DNA from: Aliirhizobium wenxiniae
GTDB lineage: Bacteria; Pseudomonadota; Alphaproteobacteria; Rhizobiales; Rhizobiaceae
Reading direction: 5' to 3'
Length of the DNA: 64,000 bases
Assembly: GCF_019511445.1 (NCBI RefSeq)
Contig: NZ_JAEUAN010000014.1
Span: forward strand, 106,862-170,861
The notes below the pieces were generated by a model. The model ran no database searches. It was not told the origin of the DNA and was given only the letters and a program-made list of their open reading frames with translations. A program made the position numbers and the translations under genes. Shown here piece after piece: positions 52,280 through 61,438 of the stretch (position 1 is its first letter; each line of letters opens with the position of its first letter).

Positions 52280-52492
52280 CTATGAGCCTGCCGCAGGGAT
52301 CTTCCATCTTGCCCGCTGCGTGACGAGGCCGTTGTAGCGGGATCGGAGCTCTGACATCTCGATCTCACCAAGTATCCACAGTTCCACCAACGTCAGAAAC
52401 TCGGGATCCTCGTCGATCGGCATTCCTCTGGCCAACGCTTTCTGGCGGGCGCGCTCGAAGATCATCCGTCGTTTTTCACTGTCGATCGTCAA
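52280..52492 (-). CDS. Small helical hypothetical protein
   Basis: From the TTG at 52492 the protein has 70 residues: TIDSEKRRMIFERARQKALA, then FLTLVELWILGEIEMSELRS and RYNGLVTQR. The second part recalls the short antitoxin-like VbhA motif (a WxxGEI-type helix), but no toxin of the matching Fic type is present. The start codon is uncertain. It follows another small gene on the same strand. Confidence 0.5.
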   Translation of the reverse strand: MTIDSEKRRMIFERARQKALARGMPIDEDPEFLTLVELWILGEIEMSELRSRYNGLVTQRARWKIPAAGS

Positions 52493-52521
52493 CTCAACAA
52501 TTCCCAAAGATGTCGGCGAGG

Positions 52522-52761
52522 CTACAGAAAAACCGAGATGTCCTCGGTGTTGACGACATAGATGAACTCGTCCCACGCCTCCTGATCGGAAGCGAATGTT
52601 TCACTCCAGCCGGTGACCTGCTGTTCTAAGCTTGTCACTTCCATATACCAAGCGGCGCTGCCAGAAGGTTTGAAGATTTCCACGATGACGGTAATGCCGT
52701 TGTCGGTGTAGCGGCCGGAGAGCTGTGAACGTTCACGCGAGGGTCGGTCTATCGAGTCCAT
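52522..52761 (-). CDS. Small hypothetical protein of 79 residues
   Basis: MDSIDRPSRERSQLSGRYTD, then GITVIVEIFKPSGSAAWYME and SLEQQVTGWSETFASDQEAW form an alpha/beta protein of natural composition. It probably shares a transcript with the gene that follows 30 bases later. No family is recognised. Confidence 0.55.
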   Translation of the reverse strand: MDSIDRPSRERSQLSGRYTDNGITVIVEIFKPSGSAAWYMEVTSLEQQVTGWSETFASDQEAWDEFIYVVNTEDISVFL

Positions 52762-53291
52762 AGGAGCTTGCTGATCGATGAATGGGCAGGGATTATCGCG
52801 GGTGTTTCGATAGGCTGCAAGCGGGCGTGCGCAATCAAAATCCGAACAGAGCTTCAGGTTGGAGAACCGGCGGGCGGAGGCGCTATCGGTTCAAGGCACG
52901 GGAACCTTGTCTCGCACCGGTCTCCTTTAAGGCTGATCAGGCGATCGCAGCCCATCGCCGCCATGCGCCGCAACCTGGCGAACGTCATTCCCGCGCCATG
53001 CTTTCGCACTCAAGCGTATCGGTTCGCCCACATGCGCGGCACTCAACCGTTATCATGGACGCTTTCACCTGACGGAGGTGGCGCTGAGGTCGAGACTGCG
53101 ATTTCTTTTGGTTTCAAGCGTATCTCAGCCTTAAGTCTATGGGGATGCGAGGCTCCCAAAATTTTTCTTCAACTCTCTAATCCACTCGACCCGATTTCTA
53201 GCGATCTGATTCACAACGAGAATCCGCGAGATTGCTAAAATTATGAGACTCTATTCCTATTTTCTGGCCGCTTGACTCTTTTCTCCTAACG
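52762..53291. other. Stretch upstream of the mutasome operon
   Basis: A plus-strand frame at 52768-53238 is open for 156 codons but has no ribosome site, motif or natural start, so it is not called. Confidence 0.45.
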
Positions 53292-53317
53292 GAACAGATA
53301 CAGAACATCAACTGTTC
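53292..53317. promoter_or_regulatory. LexA (SOS) box of the imuA-imuB-dnaE2 operon
   Basis: GAAC (53292-53295), seven bases, GAAC (53303-53306) is the alphaproteobacterial direct-repeat LexA box. A further GTTC (53314-53317) stands seven bases after the second half-site, so a third half-site in inverted orientation is present. Confidence 0.85.
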
Positions 53318-53372
53318 TGGCGGCATGACGTCGCCTTGTTTTCAATCAACGCGAACCGAAAGGATTCCGCGA

Positions 53373-54128
53373 ATGATGTCGGCTGTCCGCGCCCAAGTCC
53401 TGGCAGATCTGCGCGAACGCATCTCTTCGATTGAAGGAGAAGGCGCCAAGAAGGCTGGCTGTCTGCCATTTGGCGTGGCAGAAATTGATGCGATCCTGCC
53501 GGGCGGTGGGTTGGCGCAGGGCGCTCTCCATGAATTTGCTGGCGGCGGGTCCGGCACGGTCGACGGAGCTGCAGCAGCACTGTTTGCAGCCGGGATCGCT
53601 GCACGCACCAAAGGCCAGGTCGTCTGGTGTCTCACACGGCCCGATCTGTTCTTCCCGGCACTGGCTCAGGCTGGGCTTCATTCCAAGCGGGTGATCTTTG
53701 TCGAAAGCGACAAGGAGGAGGATGTCGCTGCGAGCATGGAGGAGGCGCTGTCATACGGTGGTCTCGGAGCGGTTGTCGGCGAAATGGTCAGGCTGCCTAT
53801 GGTCGTCAGTCGGCGGCTCCAACTTGTGGCGGAGCGGACCGGGACAATCGCTCTCGTAGTGCGTCGATGGCGGCGTCAAACCGAAGCGAATGATTTCGGT
53901 CAGCCGACGGCAGCGATGACGCGTTGGCGTGTGAGCGTTCTGCCTTCAGAGGCGCTCCCGGTTCCCGGGATCGGGCGGCCAAGATGGTTTCTGGAATTAA
54001 TGAGATCGCGTGCGGGCGAGTGTGCTGAGTTTTACGTCGGAGCGTGTGATGACAAGGGTCGTATCCATCTATCTTCCGGATCTGGCCACGGACAGGATCA
54101 GGCGGGACGATCCCGCTATTCCGGATGA
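53373..54128 (+). CDS. imuA: ImuA, mutasome accessory protein
   Basis: The 251-residue protein starts MMSAVRAQVLADLRERISSI after AAGGA. It has the RecA/SulA-like fold of ImuA: LPFGVAEIDAILPGGGLAQG, LHEFAGGG, GQVVWCLTRPDLFFPALAQA, VIFVESDKEEDVAASMEEAL and IALVVRRWRRQTEA. ImuA acts with ImuB and DnaE2 in damage-induced mutagenesis. The gene overlaps imuB by 80 bases and lies 56 bases after a LexA box, so it is under SOS control. Confidence 0.94.
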   Translation: MMSAVRAQVLADLRERISSIEGEGAKKAGCLPFGVAEIDAILPGGGLAQGALHEFAGGGSGTVDGAAAALFAAGIAARTKGQVVWCLTRPDLFFPALAQAGLHSKRVIFVESDKEEDVAASMEEALSYGGLGAVVGEMVRLPMVVSRRLQLVAERTGTIALVVRRWRRQTEANDFGQPTAAMTRWRVSVLPSEALPVPGIGRPRWFLELMRSRAGECAEFYVGACDDKGRIHLSSGSGHGQDQAGRSRYSG

Positions 54129-55560
54129 CCGTCCGATCGCCGTCATCGCCAGTAGCGGTGCCAAGCGCTGGGTGTCTGCGGCCGATCATACCGCGAGACA
54201 GATCGGTGTCAGGGTGGGGATGCCAGCCGCCAAGGCGCAGGCAATCTTTCGGGGGCTTATGCTCGTCGATGCGGACCCCGCAGCTGATGCCATGGAGCTG
54301 GATCGCCTCGGCTTCTGGGCGCTCGGGCATTATTCACCGATCGTTGCCGTCGATGGCACCGATGGTCTCGTTCTCGATACGGAAGGCGCCGATCATCTCC
54401 AGGGCGGCGAGTTGCCGATGATCACCGGCATCGTCAACATGTTTCGTGGCAGAAGGCTCACCGCCCGGGCCGCAATTGCAGACACCTGGGGGGCAGCGCA
54501 TGCCTGCGTGCGGGCCATCAAGCGTGACACGGTGATCGTGCCGCGCGGCGAGATCGTCCGCGCCGTCGAGAAGCTGCCGATTTCCCTGCTGAGGCTTCCG
54601 GAGAAGGTGGTGCAGGACCTGCGGGTTCTCGGCTTCCAGTCGATCGGAGAACTATCGAACACGCCAAGGGCACCGCTGGCCCTTCGCTTCGGGCCGGAAG
54701 TCGGCCGTCGTCTCGATCAAATGTTCGGACGCATGAACGAGCCCATCGAGCCCATCCGGACCGCCGACCTCGTCGAGGTCTCACGATCGTTCCAGGAGCC
54801 CATTGGCGCTGCCGAGACGATCAACAAATACGTTGGTCGGCTGGTTGTGCAGCTCGTTGCCGAACTGGAGAAGCGCGGGCTCGGTGCCCGGCGCACGGAT
54901 CTGATAGTCCACAAGGTCGACAACACGATCCAGGCGATACGGGCCGGAACGGCGAAGCCCGCGCGCGATATCGCCTGGCTCACCAAGCTTTTCCGCGACC
55001 GAACCGAAAAGATCGAGCCGGGCTTTGGCATCGAGAAGCTGACGCTGGTGGCTGTGTCCGCGGAGCCCTTGGCGCAAGAGCAGAAGGTTTCCTCGCTCGT
55101 GGAGGAAGAAAACAGCGACATCACGCCGCTGATCGATGTTTTCGCCAATCGCGGGCAGCGGGTCTACAGGGTTGCTCCCTTCGCCTCCGATGTCCCGGAG
55201 CGCAGTATTCAGCGAGTGTCCGCCGTCGCGGAAGCCGTCGAAGAAGGATGGGTCAGTCATTGGCGGAGACCGGTTCGCTTGTTCAGCCGACCCGAGCAGA
55301 TCCAGGCGATCGCGATGATGCCGGACTATCCGCCCGCCACCATCACTTGGCGCGGCAAACGCCACCGCGTCAGAAGGGCCGATGGCCCTGAGCGCATCTT
55401 TGGCGAGTGGTGGATGCGGCCGAGCGAGCTCGAAGCTGTTCGCGACTATTTCGTTATCGAGAACGATGACGGCGAGCGCTTCTGGATTTTCCGCTCCGGC
55501 GACGGCGTAGGTCCGGAGACCGGATCGCACAAATGGTTCATGCACGGGATCTTTGCATGA
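54049..55560 (+). CDS. imuB: ImuB, Y-family polymerase-like mutasome protein
   Basis: The 503-residue protein starts MTRVVSIYLPDLATDRIRRD at an ATG inside imuA. It has the Y-family fold (DRPIAVIASSGAKRWVSAAD, ADHLQGGELPMITGIVNMFR, RAAIADTWGAAHA), but the acidic triad of active polymerases is not complete, as is normal for ImuB. The second half carries the little-finger-like region and the C-terminal part (WRGKRHRVRRADGPERIFGE, WW) that contacts other proteins. ImuB bridges DnaE2 and the beta clamp. It overlaps dnaE2 by four bases. Confidence 0.95.
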   Translation: MTRVVSIYLPDLATDRIRRDDPAIPDDRPIAVIASSGAKRWVSAADHTARQIGVRVGMPAAKAQAIFRGLMLVDADPAADAMELDRLGFWALGHYSPIVAVDGTDGLVLDTEGADHLQGGELPMITGIVNMFRGRRLTARAAIADTWGAAHACVRAIKRDTVIVPRGEIVRAVEKLPISLLRLPEKVVQDLRVLGFQSIGELSNTPRAPLALRFGPEVGRRLDQMFGRMNEPIEPIRTADLVEVSRSFQEPIGAAETINKYVGRLVVQLVAELEKRGLGARRTDLIVHKVDNTIQAIRAGTAKPARDIAWLTKLFRDRTEKIEPGFGIEKLTLVAVSAEPLAQEQKVSSLVEEENSDITPLIDVFANRGQRVYRVAPFASDVPERSIQRVSAVAEAVEEGWVSHWRRPVRLFSRPEQIQAIAMMPDYPPATITWRGKRHRVRRADGPERIFGEWWMRPSELEAVRDYFVIENDDGERFWIFRSGDGVGPETGSHKWFMHGIFA

Positions 55561-58500
55561 AGTATGCCGAACTCCAGGTAACGACGCATTTCAGCTTCCT
55601 GCGAGGGGCATCGTCCGCACAGGAGCTTTTCGCCGCCGCGAAGGCACTCGGCATTGAGGCACTTGGTGTGGTTGACCGCAATTCGCTGGCTGGGATCGTG
55701 CGCGCGTTGGAAGCATCGCGTGACACGGGGCTTCGCCTCGTGGTCGGATGTCGTCTCGATCTGCAGGATGGCATGTCGATCCTGGTCTACCCGACCGACA
55801 AAGCAGCCTACTCCCGGCTGACCCGGTTGATTACGCTCGGCAAGGGCAGGGGTGGCAAGGACAATTGCATCCTCCACCTCGATGATGTCGCCCTTTACGC
55901 AGACGGCCTGATCGGCATTCTCGTGCCGAACCTCCCAGATGAGATTTGCGCCGTGCAGCTGCGCAAGATGGCAGAGATTTTCGGGAGGCGGGCTTATGTC
56001 TCGCTCTGTCTTCGACGGCGGCCGAACGATCAGATGCGGCTCCACGAGCTAGCGAACATGGCGGCGAAATTCCGCGTCAAAACCGTCGTTACCAACGATG
56101 TACTTTTCCATGAACCGTCCCGACGGCGCCTCCAGGATATTGTCACATGCATCCGTGAAAGCACCACGATCAATACGGTCGGGTTCGACCGGGAGCGGTT
56201 TGCCGACCGTTTTTTGAAACCACCGGAGGAGATGGAGCGGCTCTTCCCCCGATATCCGCAAGCACTCGCTCGGACGATGGAGATCGTCGAGCAGTGCAGG
56301 TTCTCGCTTGAAGAGCTGACCTACGAGTATCCCGAAGAGGCCTTGATCGATGGCATGGACGCCCAGCAGTCCCTCGAACAGTGCGTCCGTGACTGTATCC
56401 CGATCCGCTACCCCGAAGGCTTGCCGCAAAAGGTTCTGAGATCCGTCAGGCACGAGCTCGACCTTATCAAGGAGATGGACTACGCGCCCTACTTCCTGAC
56501 GGTCTACAGCATCGTCCGTTTCGCCCGCAGCCAGGGCATCCTTTGCCAGGGCAGGGGATCGGCGGCAAATTCAGCGATCTGTTACATCCTCGGCATCACC
56601 AGCATCGATCCGGAAACCAATGACTTGCTGTTCGAACGTTTCGTCTCCAAGGAGCGGAACGAGCCGCCGGACATTGATGTCGACTTCGAGCACCAGCGGC
56701 GCGAGGAAGTCATTCAGTGGATTTACAGGACTTATGGCCGCGACCGGGCGGCACTGGTTTGCACCGTCACCCGCTACCGGGCCAAGAGCGCCATCAAGGA
56801 CATCGGCAAGGCGATGGGCTTGCCCGAGGATGTCACCAAGGCCCTTTCATCCGGTCTCTGGTCGTGGTCGGAAGAGATTACCGAGCGCAATGTCCGCGAG
56901 CTGAACCTCAACCCGGACGACTACCGCCTGGTGACGACACTTCGCCTTGCCCGCGAGCTGATGGGCGCCCCCAGGCATCTCGGTCAGCATGTCGGCGGCT
57001 TCGTGCTGACGCGCTCGCGCCTCGATGACCTCGTGCCGATCGAGCCGGCAGCCATGGAAGATCGTCAGGTGATTGAATGGGACAAGGATGATGTCGAAGC
57101 CCTGAAAATGATGAAGGTCGACGTGCTGGCGCTGGGCATGCTGACCTGCATGCAGAAGGCGTTCGATCTGATCCGCGAGCATAAGGGAGAGGATCTCGAT
57201 CTCGCCAGGGTCAAGCAGGAGGACAGCGCCACCTACGCGATGATCCGCAAGGCCGATACGCTCGGGACGTTCCAGGTCGAGAGCCGCGCGCAGATGTCGA
57301 TGCTGCCACGACTGAAGCCTCGGACATTCTACGATCTGGTTGTTCAGGTGGCGATCGTCCGGCCGGGTCCGATCCAAGGCGACATGGTGCACCCCTATCT
57401 TCGACGACGCGAGGGCAAGGAACCGGTCGAATACCCGACGCCTGAGCTCGAAGCCGTGCTTGGCAAAACGTTGGGCGTGCCGCTGTTTCAGGAATCGGCG
57501 ATGAAGGTCGCGATGGTCTGCGCCGGATTTACAGCTGGCGAGGCCGACCAGTTGCGCAAGTCGATGGCGACCTTCAAGTTCACCGGCGGTGTCTCCCGCT
57601 TCCAGGCCAAGCTGATCGACGGCATGATCAACAATGGCTACACGCGTGAATTCGCCGAGAGGACATTCAAACAGCTGGAGGGATTTGGATCCTACGGCTT
57701 CCCGGAGAGCCATGCCGCATCGTTCGCCCTGATTGCCTATGCATCCTGCTTCATCAAATGCCACTTTCCGGATGCCTTCGCCGCCGCGCTGATGAACTCC
57801 CTTCCGATGGGTTTTTACGCGCCCGCCCAGATCATTGGTGATGCTCGCAAGCATGGTGTCGAAGTACGGCCCATCTCGGTTCAGCATTCGCGATGGGACT
57901 GCACGCTTGAAGAAATTCCGGGATCCGACCGCCATGCCATCCGGCTTGGCATGCGGCAGGTCGATGGATTGGCGGTCGCAGACGCCGCGCGGATTATTGC
58001 TGCCCGCATGGAGCGGCCATTCGAAACTGTCGATGATGTCTGGCGACGATCTGAGGTGCCGGCCGAGGCCTTGGTTCAACTGGCCGAGGCCGATGCGTTC
58101 CGTCCGGCGTTTGGCTTGGAACGGCGAGATGCCCTATGGGCGATCAAGGCCCTCCGCGACGAGCCGCTCCCGCTGTTTGCCGCGGCAGCGGCACGGGAGG
58201 AGAGAGCCGTGGCCGAGCAGCAGGAGCCGGAGGTAACATTGAGGCAGATGACCGAAAGCCACAACGTCGTCGAGGATTATGCCCATGTCGGATTGACGCT
58301 CAGGGAGCATCCCATATCCTTCCTTCGCCGGAATCTCACGGCTCGCCGGATCGTCACCTGCGCCGACGCGATGAATGCAAGAGACAAGAGTTTTGTCTGC
58401 GCCGCCGGTCTCGTGCTGGTCCGCCAAAAGCCGGGCAGCGCCAAGGGGGTGATGTTCATCACCATCGAGGATGAGACTGGCATTGCCAACGTGGTCGTGT

Positions 58501-58817
58501 GGCCAAGCCTGTTCGAAAAGCGACGACGCGTCGTGCTTGGTGCCAGCATGATGGCGATCCACGGCAAGATCCAGCGCGAGGGTGAGGTCGTTCATCTGAT
58601 TGCGCGGCAGCTTGAGGATCTGTCTGGGGATCTTGCAGCCCTGTCCGATCGCGATTCCGAGTTTAAGCATCCGACCGGACGCGGCGACGAGTTCGCCCAT
58701 GGCTCACCGGGGGGTGGGGATGCCCGGGATCGGCCGAAACCGAACAAGGTTCGCGATATTTTCGTACCGGATCTTCACATCGACACGCTGAAGGTGAAGA
58801 GTAGAAATTTTCACTGA
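55557..58817 (+). CDS. dnaE2: DnaE2, error-prone DNA polymerase III alpha subunit
   Basis: The 1086-residue protein starts MKYAELQVTTHFSFLRGASS (PHP domain). The polymerase region has GRGSAANSAICYILGITSID, PPDIDVDFEHQRREEVIQWI (catalytic aspartates), GAPRHLGQHVGGFVLT and VQVAIVRPGPIQGDMVHPYL. A helix-hairpin-helix and OB-fold part (SAKGVMFITIEDETGIANVV) form the end. DnaE2 copies past lesions and causes induced mutations. The C-terminal replisome part of DnaE1 is missing, as usual for DnaE2. It is the last gene of the LexA-controlled operon. Confidence 0.97.
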   Translation: MKYAELQVTTHFSFLRGASSAQELFAAAKALGIEALGVVDRNSLAGIVRALEASRDTGLRLVVGCRLDLQDGMSILVYPTDKAAYSRLTRLITLGKGRGGKDNCILHLDDVALYADGLIGILVPNLPDEICAVQLRKMAEIFGRRAYVSLCLRRRPNDQMRLHELANMAAKFRVKTVVTNDVLFHEPSRRRLQDIVTCIRESTTINTVGFDRERFADRFLKPPEEMERLFPRYPQALARTMEIVEQCRFSLEELTYEYPEEALIDGMDAQQSLEQCVRDCIPIRYPEGLPQKVLRSVRHELDLIKEMDYAPYFLTVYSIVRFARSQGILCQGRGSAANSAICYILGITSIDPETNDLLFERFVSKERNEPPDIDVDFEHQRREEVIQWIYRTYGRDRAALVCTVTRYRAKSAIKDIGKAMGLPEDVTKALSSGLWSWSEEITERNVRELNLNPDDYRLVTTLRLARELMGAPRHLGQHVGGFVLTRSRLDDLVPIEPAAMEDRQVIEWDKDDVEALKMMKVDVLALGMLTCMQKAFDLIREHKGEDLDLARVKQEDSATYAMIRKADTLGTFQVESRAQMSMLPRLKPRTFYDLVVQVAIVRPGPIQGDMVHPYLRRREGKEPVEYPTPELEAVLGKTLGVPLFQESAMKVAMVCAGFTAGEADQLRKSMATFKFTGGVSRFQAKLIDGMINNGYTREFAERTFKQLEGFGSYGFPESHAASFALIAYASCFIKCHFPDAFAAALMNSLPMGFYAPAQIIGDARKHGVEVRPISVQHSRWDCTLEEIPGSDRHAIRLGMRQVDGLAVADAARIIAARMERPFETVDDVWRRSEVPAEALVQLAEADAFRPAFGLERRDALWAIKALRDEPLPLFAAAAAREERAVAEQQEPEVTLRQMTESHNVVEDYAHVGLTLREHPISFLRRNLTARRIVTCADAMNARDKSFVCAAGLVLVRQKPGSAKGVMFITIEDETGIANVVVWPSLFEKRRRVVLGASMMAIHGKIQREGEVVHLIARQLEDLSGDLAALSDRDSEFKHPTGRGDEFAHGSPGGGDARDRPKPNKVRDIFVPDLHIDTLKVKSRNFH

Positions 58818-58981
58818 AACATGACGTCCAATTACATCGACGCAAATAGCGTCGTTGGACTGGATGCTCCTCCCAAAGCAACCAGTCCAACGAGAGCCTC
58901 GGAAGGCAAGAGCCACGTCGAGGCCTCGTGAACCTATGCGGTTGTAGCGCACTGTCAAGCGCACCGATGCTGACTGATAGG

Positions 58982-59006
58982 GGAACAATGAGAGCCGGGT
59001 CCTGTT
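58982..59006 (+). promoter_or_regulatory. EcfG/RpoE2-type promoter
   Basis: GGAAC (58982-58986), 17 bases and GTT (59004-59006). The ATG of the NTF2-like gene lies 29 bases further on. Confidence 0.78.
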
Positions 59007-59034
59007 CTCGTTTCAGACACAGGAAGGAAAACAA

Positions 59035-59463
59035 ATGGACAAGCTCGCAGACGACTTCATCACCGCGCTTCATCAGCTCGAGAAAACATCGGATGTCGAT
59101 GGCATCACCGCGCTCTTTTCTGACAAGGCGGTTCTATCAAATCCACTGACAGTTCATGACGCAGATGATGGCGGAGCGGCGAAAGCTTTCTGGACGGCAT
59201 ATCGTGCGCCATTCGAGGAAATATCCTCTGAGTTTGTCAGCGTCGCGGAAGGCGAGGGGAGCGCGATGCTGGAATGGCGAAGCGATGGCGTGATCCAGGG
59301 ACAGGCTATCTCCTACAGTGGCGTCAGTGTTCTGGAATTTGCAGACGATCGGATATCCTCGTTCCGTGCCTATTTCGATCCGCGCGAACTTGTGGCCCAT
59401 GTCGGAAGCCCGCAAAACTCTGATGATCTGACGCCAAGCGATGTCGAACTTGCCAGCCAATAG
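59035..59463 (+). CDS. NTF2-like (SnoaL-type) protein
   Basis: The 142-residue protein starts MDKLADDFITALHQLEKTSD after GGAAGG. It has the NTF2-like cone fold pattern: VDGITALFSDKAVLSNPLTV, AKAFWTAYRAPFEEISSEFV, MLEWRSDGVIQGQAISYSGV and LEFADDRISSFRAYFDPREL. Members are either enzymes on small hydrophobic substrates or binding proteins; the activity cannot be told. An EcfG promoter makes it a stress gene. Confidence 0.85.
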   Translation: MDKLADDFITALHQLEKTSDVDGITALFSDKAVLSNPLTVHDADDGGAAKAFWTAYRAPFEEISSEFVSVAEGEGSAMLEWRSDGVIQGQAISYSGVSVLEFADDRISSFRAYFDPRELVAHVGSPQNSDDLTPSDVELASQ

Positions 59464-59670
59464 AGCCAGTAAGAGACGATGGAACATTTCCGCTCTGGCT
59501 GGGTTCGCTTTACGAGGTCGCGGCGTGCCAATCGAACACGACGGAGATGGTGAACGCATCGGTTTTTCCGGTTTCTCGATGCGAGCAACGAAGCGCCAGG
59601 CGAGCACCTAACCTGTCCGCCGCGATCCTCAATCTCTCAAAGCCGCCTGCATCATCCGCCGAAGCCGGAT

Positions 59671-60342
59671 TTACAGCGGATTGACCTCTGGCTTCCCCGT
59701 GAACCTTGATGAGTTCACGTCTCTCGAGACCCGATGAAACTCTAACACGCCGTCGAGATTCTGGTTTTCCAAAAGCTCTTTCGCCCGCGCACCGCTTGTC
59801 GCGGGATCAAGCCACTCCTTATAAGCCGCCGGATCGAGAATTGCGGGCTGCCTGTCGTGCAAACGCGTCATCGGCTCTGCCGAGGGCATGGTGATAATGG
59901 TGCAGCTGGTGATGCCGAGTTTTTCATTATGCGCCCACAGTCCGGCAAACGAGAAGGGGTTGCCGCCGGGCTGGGTGATAAGCCACGGGTCCTTCTTGCC
60001 ATCGTCCGGATTGACGGTCCACTCGTAGAACCCATCGGCCGGGATCAGGCACCGCTTCGACTTGAACGCATCGCGAAACGCCGGCGATGTTCCGATGGTC
60101 TCGATCCGAGCGTTGAACATCGCGCCCTTGGGCAGTTCCTTTGCCCAAAATGGTACCAACCACCACCGCGCGATCTGTGCAACCTGTTTGCCCTCGACAT
60201 CGTTGTGAACGATCAGGACATCTTGCGACGGGGCAATGTTATAGCGAGCCTGGGTATTTCGTCCGCGTTCCTGAGCGGAGTCCAGCTCGTACAAATCAAG
60301 AAAGGCTGGCCACTCATGCTCGAACGTAAACCTGCCGCACAT
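59671..60342 (-). CDS. SRAP-domain protein (YedK/HMCES family)
   Basis: The 223-residue protein starts MCGRFTFEHEW; Cys2 is the residue that forms a covalent bond with abasic sites in single-stranded DNA. Other family marks are ARYNIAPSQDVLIVH (Asn), ARIETIGTSPAFRDAFKSKR, CLIPADGFYEW (catalytic Glu) and RLHDRQPAIL (His). These proteins protect abasic sites during replication. It is followed by the convergent NTF2-like gene and preceded, four bases away, by a small gene on the same strand. Confidence 0.95.
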   Translation of the reverse strand: MCGRFTFEHEWPAFLDLYELDSAQERGRNTQARYNIAPSQDVLIVHNDVEGKQVAQIARWWLVPFWAKELPKGAMFNARIETIGTSPAFRDAFKSKRCLIPADGFYEWTVNPDDGKKDPWLITQPGGNPFSFAGLWAHNEKLGITSCTIITMPSAEPMTRLHDRQPAILDPAAYKEWLDPATSGARAKELLENQNLDGVLEFHRVSRDVNSSRFTGKPEVNPL

Positions 60343-60346
60343 CGGA

Positions 60347-60565
60347 TCATTGTCTCCTGAGGATCGAAAGGTCGCGATCGACGTCGCGGTTCGCGATTAT
60401 CCCTAGCATCAAATGATCGGCAAGCTCGACCATGGCAGCGGAGACTTCTTCGGGTCGCCAGCCAGCTTTCACGGCTGCCTCAGAAAATGCTCCTGCCATC
60501 GCTTCCTGACATTGCAGAAATCGATCCGGGTGCTTGTCAGTCGCGGGCGCGGCTATACGTTTCAT
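60347..60565 (-). CDS. Small hypothetical protein upstream of the SRAP gene
   Basis: The 72-residue protein starts MKRIAAPATDKHPDRFLQCQ. It is helical (AGWRPEEVSAAMVELADHLM). It ends four bases before the SRAP start, so both share a transcript. A TTG at 60571 would add two residues. No family is recognised. Confidence 0.65.
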   Translation of the reverse strand: MKRIAAPATDKHPDRFLQCQEAMAGAFSEAAVKAGWRPEEVSAAMVELADHLMLGIIANRDVDRDLSILRRQ

Positions 60566-60637
60566 ATCCAAGACATGTGGCTTGCTCGCCTGCGGTCAAG
60601 ATACCGGAAGAGTGCAATCATCAAGCCGGTCCGGCAC

Positions 60638-60663
60638 GGAACATTTCGACCTTTGATCTGGTT
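60638..60663 (+). promoter_or_regulatory. EcfG/RpoE2-type promoter
   Basis: GGAAC (60638-60642), 18 bases and GTT (60661-60663). The ATG of the hydrophilic protein lies 25 bases further on. Confidence 0.68.
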
Positions 60664-60687
60664 CGTCACGGACAGAGGAGATTTGAT

Positions 60688-60864
60688 ATGACCGACCCAA
60701 AAGACCACCCCGAACAGGATCCTGCCGAAGGTTCGCGTGAGACGATTGAGCGCGACCTGCAGAAGCAAGACAATAAAGATGAGACCCCAAAGAACACGTC
60801 CGATAGGCGTCCATCAGGAGACGATGCGGGCGCCGAGGCAGCCGAGCCATCACCAGGAGGGTAA
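60688..60864 (+). CDS. Small hydrophilic stress protein of 58 residues
   Basis: MTDPKDHPEQDPAEGSRETI followed by ERDLQKQDNKDETPKNTSDR is almost free of hydrophobic residues and should be disordered, like many small proteins induced by desiccation or osmotic stress. GAGGAG eight bases before the ATG is a good ribosome site. The EcfG promoter supports a stress role. No named family. Confidence 0.7.
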   Translation: MTDPKDHPEQDPAEGSRETIERDLQKQDNKDETPKNTSDRRPSGDDAGAEAAEPSPGG

Positions 60865-60908
60865 ACGCACCCTGGGGCAATCGCCTGGGGTAGAGGAGAG
60901 GAAGCCGT

Positions 60909-61112
60909 ATGACGGACATTAGCCGGACGAACAGAAGGGTGTTACGACTTATAGCTGTCGGCGTGATTGTCGCGATCGCGGCCATTTTGGGAAGTTATCT
61001 CCTTGGGCCAGCCACCAATCCTCGCACAACATCGTCCGTTTCGGTGCCCGCACATAATGAGCCAAACAATCTGGCGGCACCAGCAAACCCCTCAGGTGGG
61101 TCTAACCCCTAA
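60909..61112 (+). CDS. Small membrane-anchored protein of 67 residues
   Basis: MTDISRTNRRVLRLIAVGVI has a basic start, one membrane helix (LIAVGVIVAIAAILGSYLLG) and a polar, proline-rich tail that should lie in the periplasm. AGAGGAGAGGAAG is a strong ribosome site. It follows the hydrophilic protein gene by 44 bases and may be cotranscribed. It overlaps the convergent gene end by four bases. Confidence 0.7.
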   Translation: MTDISRTNRRVLRLIAVGVIVAIAAILGSYLLGPATNPRTTSSVSVPAHNEPNNLAAPANPSGGSNP

Positions 61113-61438
61113 CGAGTAAGCGTCAATGCCTCAAACCACTTTCGGTAAGGCGTGCTCTTCGCGAGCTTGCGATTATAGTCGGGTGCCCCATCCGTCCACC
61201 ACACCGGACCGCGCTCGCCTAACGCGGTTTTCGCGGTATCAACTTGGGCACGGGCGGCAGCTCTTGCCTCTTCATCGTCTTTCGCGTCCTTGACCGCTCT
61301 GCGAGCATTCATGAGCTCCGAGACGAGCGCCTGTCGTTGGTCCTGATCCAGGTTCGGATTGCTCAACCTCCAAAGTCGCCCTCGGACCACCATGTAGCGA
61401 CCGTCCGGTGTGTGTGGAAACGGTTCACGCTGCGTCAA
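61109..61438 (-). CDS. Conserved hypothetical protein linked to NHEJ genes
   Basis: The 109-residue protein contains PHTPDGRYMVVRGRLWRLSN, then ELMNARRAVKDAKDDEEARA and KTALGERGPVWWTDGAPDYN. The pattern is a widespread alphaproteobacterial protein often found near Ku or DNA-ligase genes; its function is unknown. It starts at TTG, overlapping the stop of the upstream gene. It is the last gene of the Ku operon. Confidence 0.75.
   Translation of the reverse strand: MTQREPFPHTPDGRYMVVRGRLWRLSNPNLDQDQRQALVSELMNARRAVKDAKDDEEARAAARAQVDTAKTALGERGPVWWTDGAPDYNRKLAKSTPYRKWFEALTLTR

Noticed and set aside
52768..53238. 156-codon plus-strand frame
   Set aside because: No ribosome site, no domain, and it runs toward the LexA-controlled promoter; probably chance.
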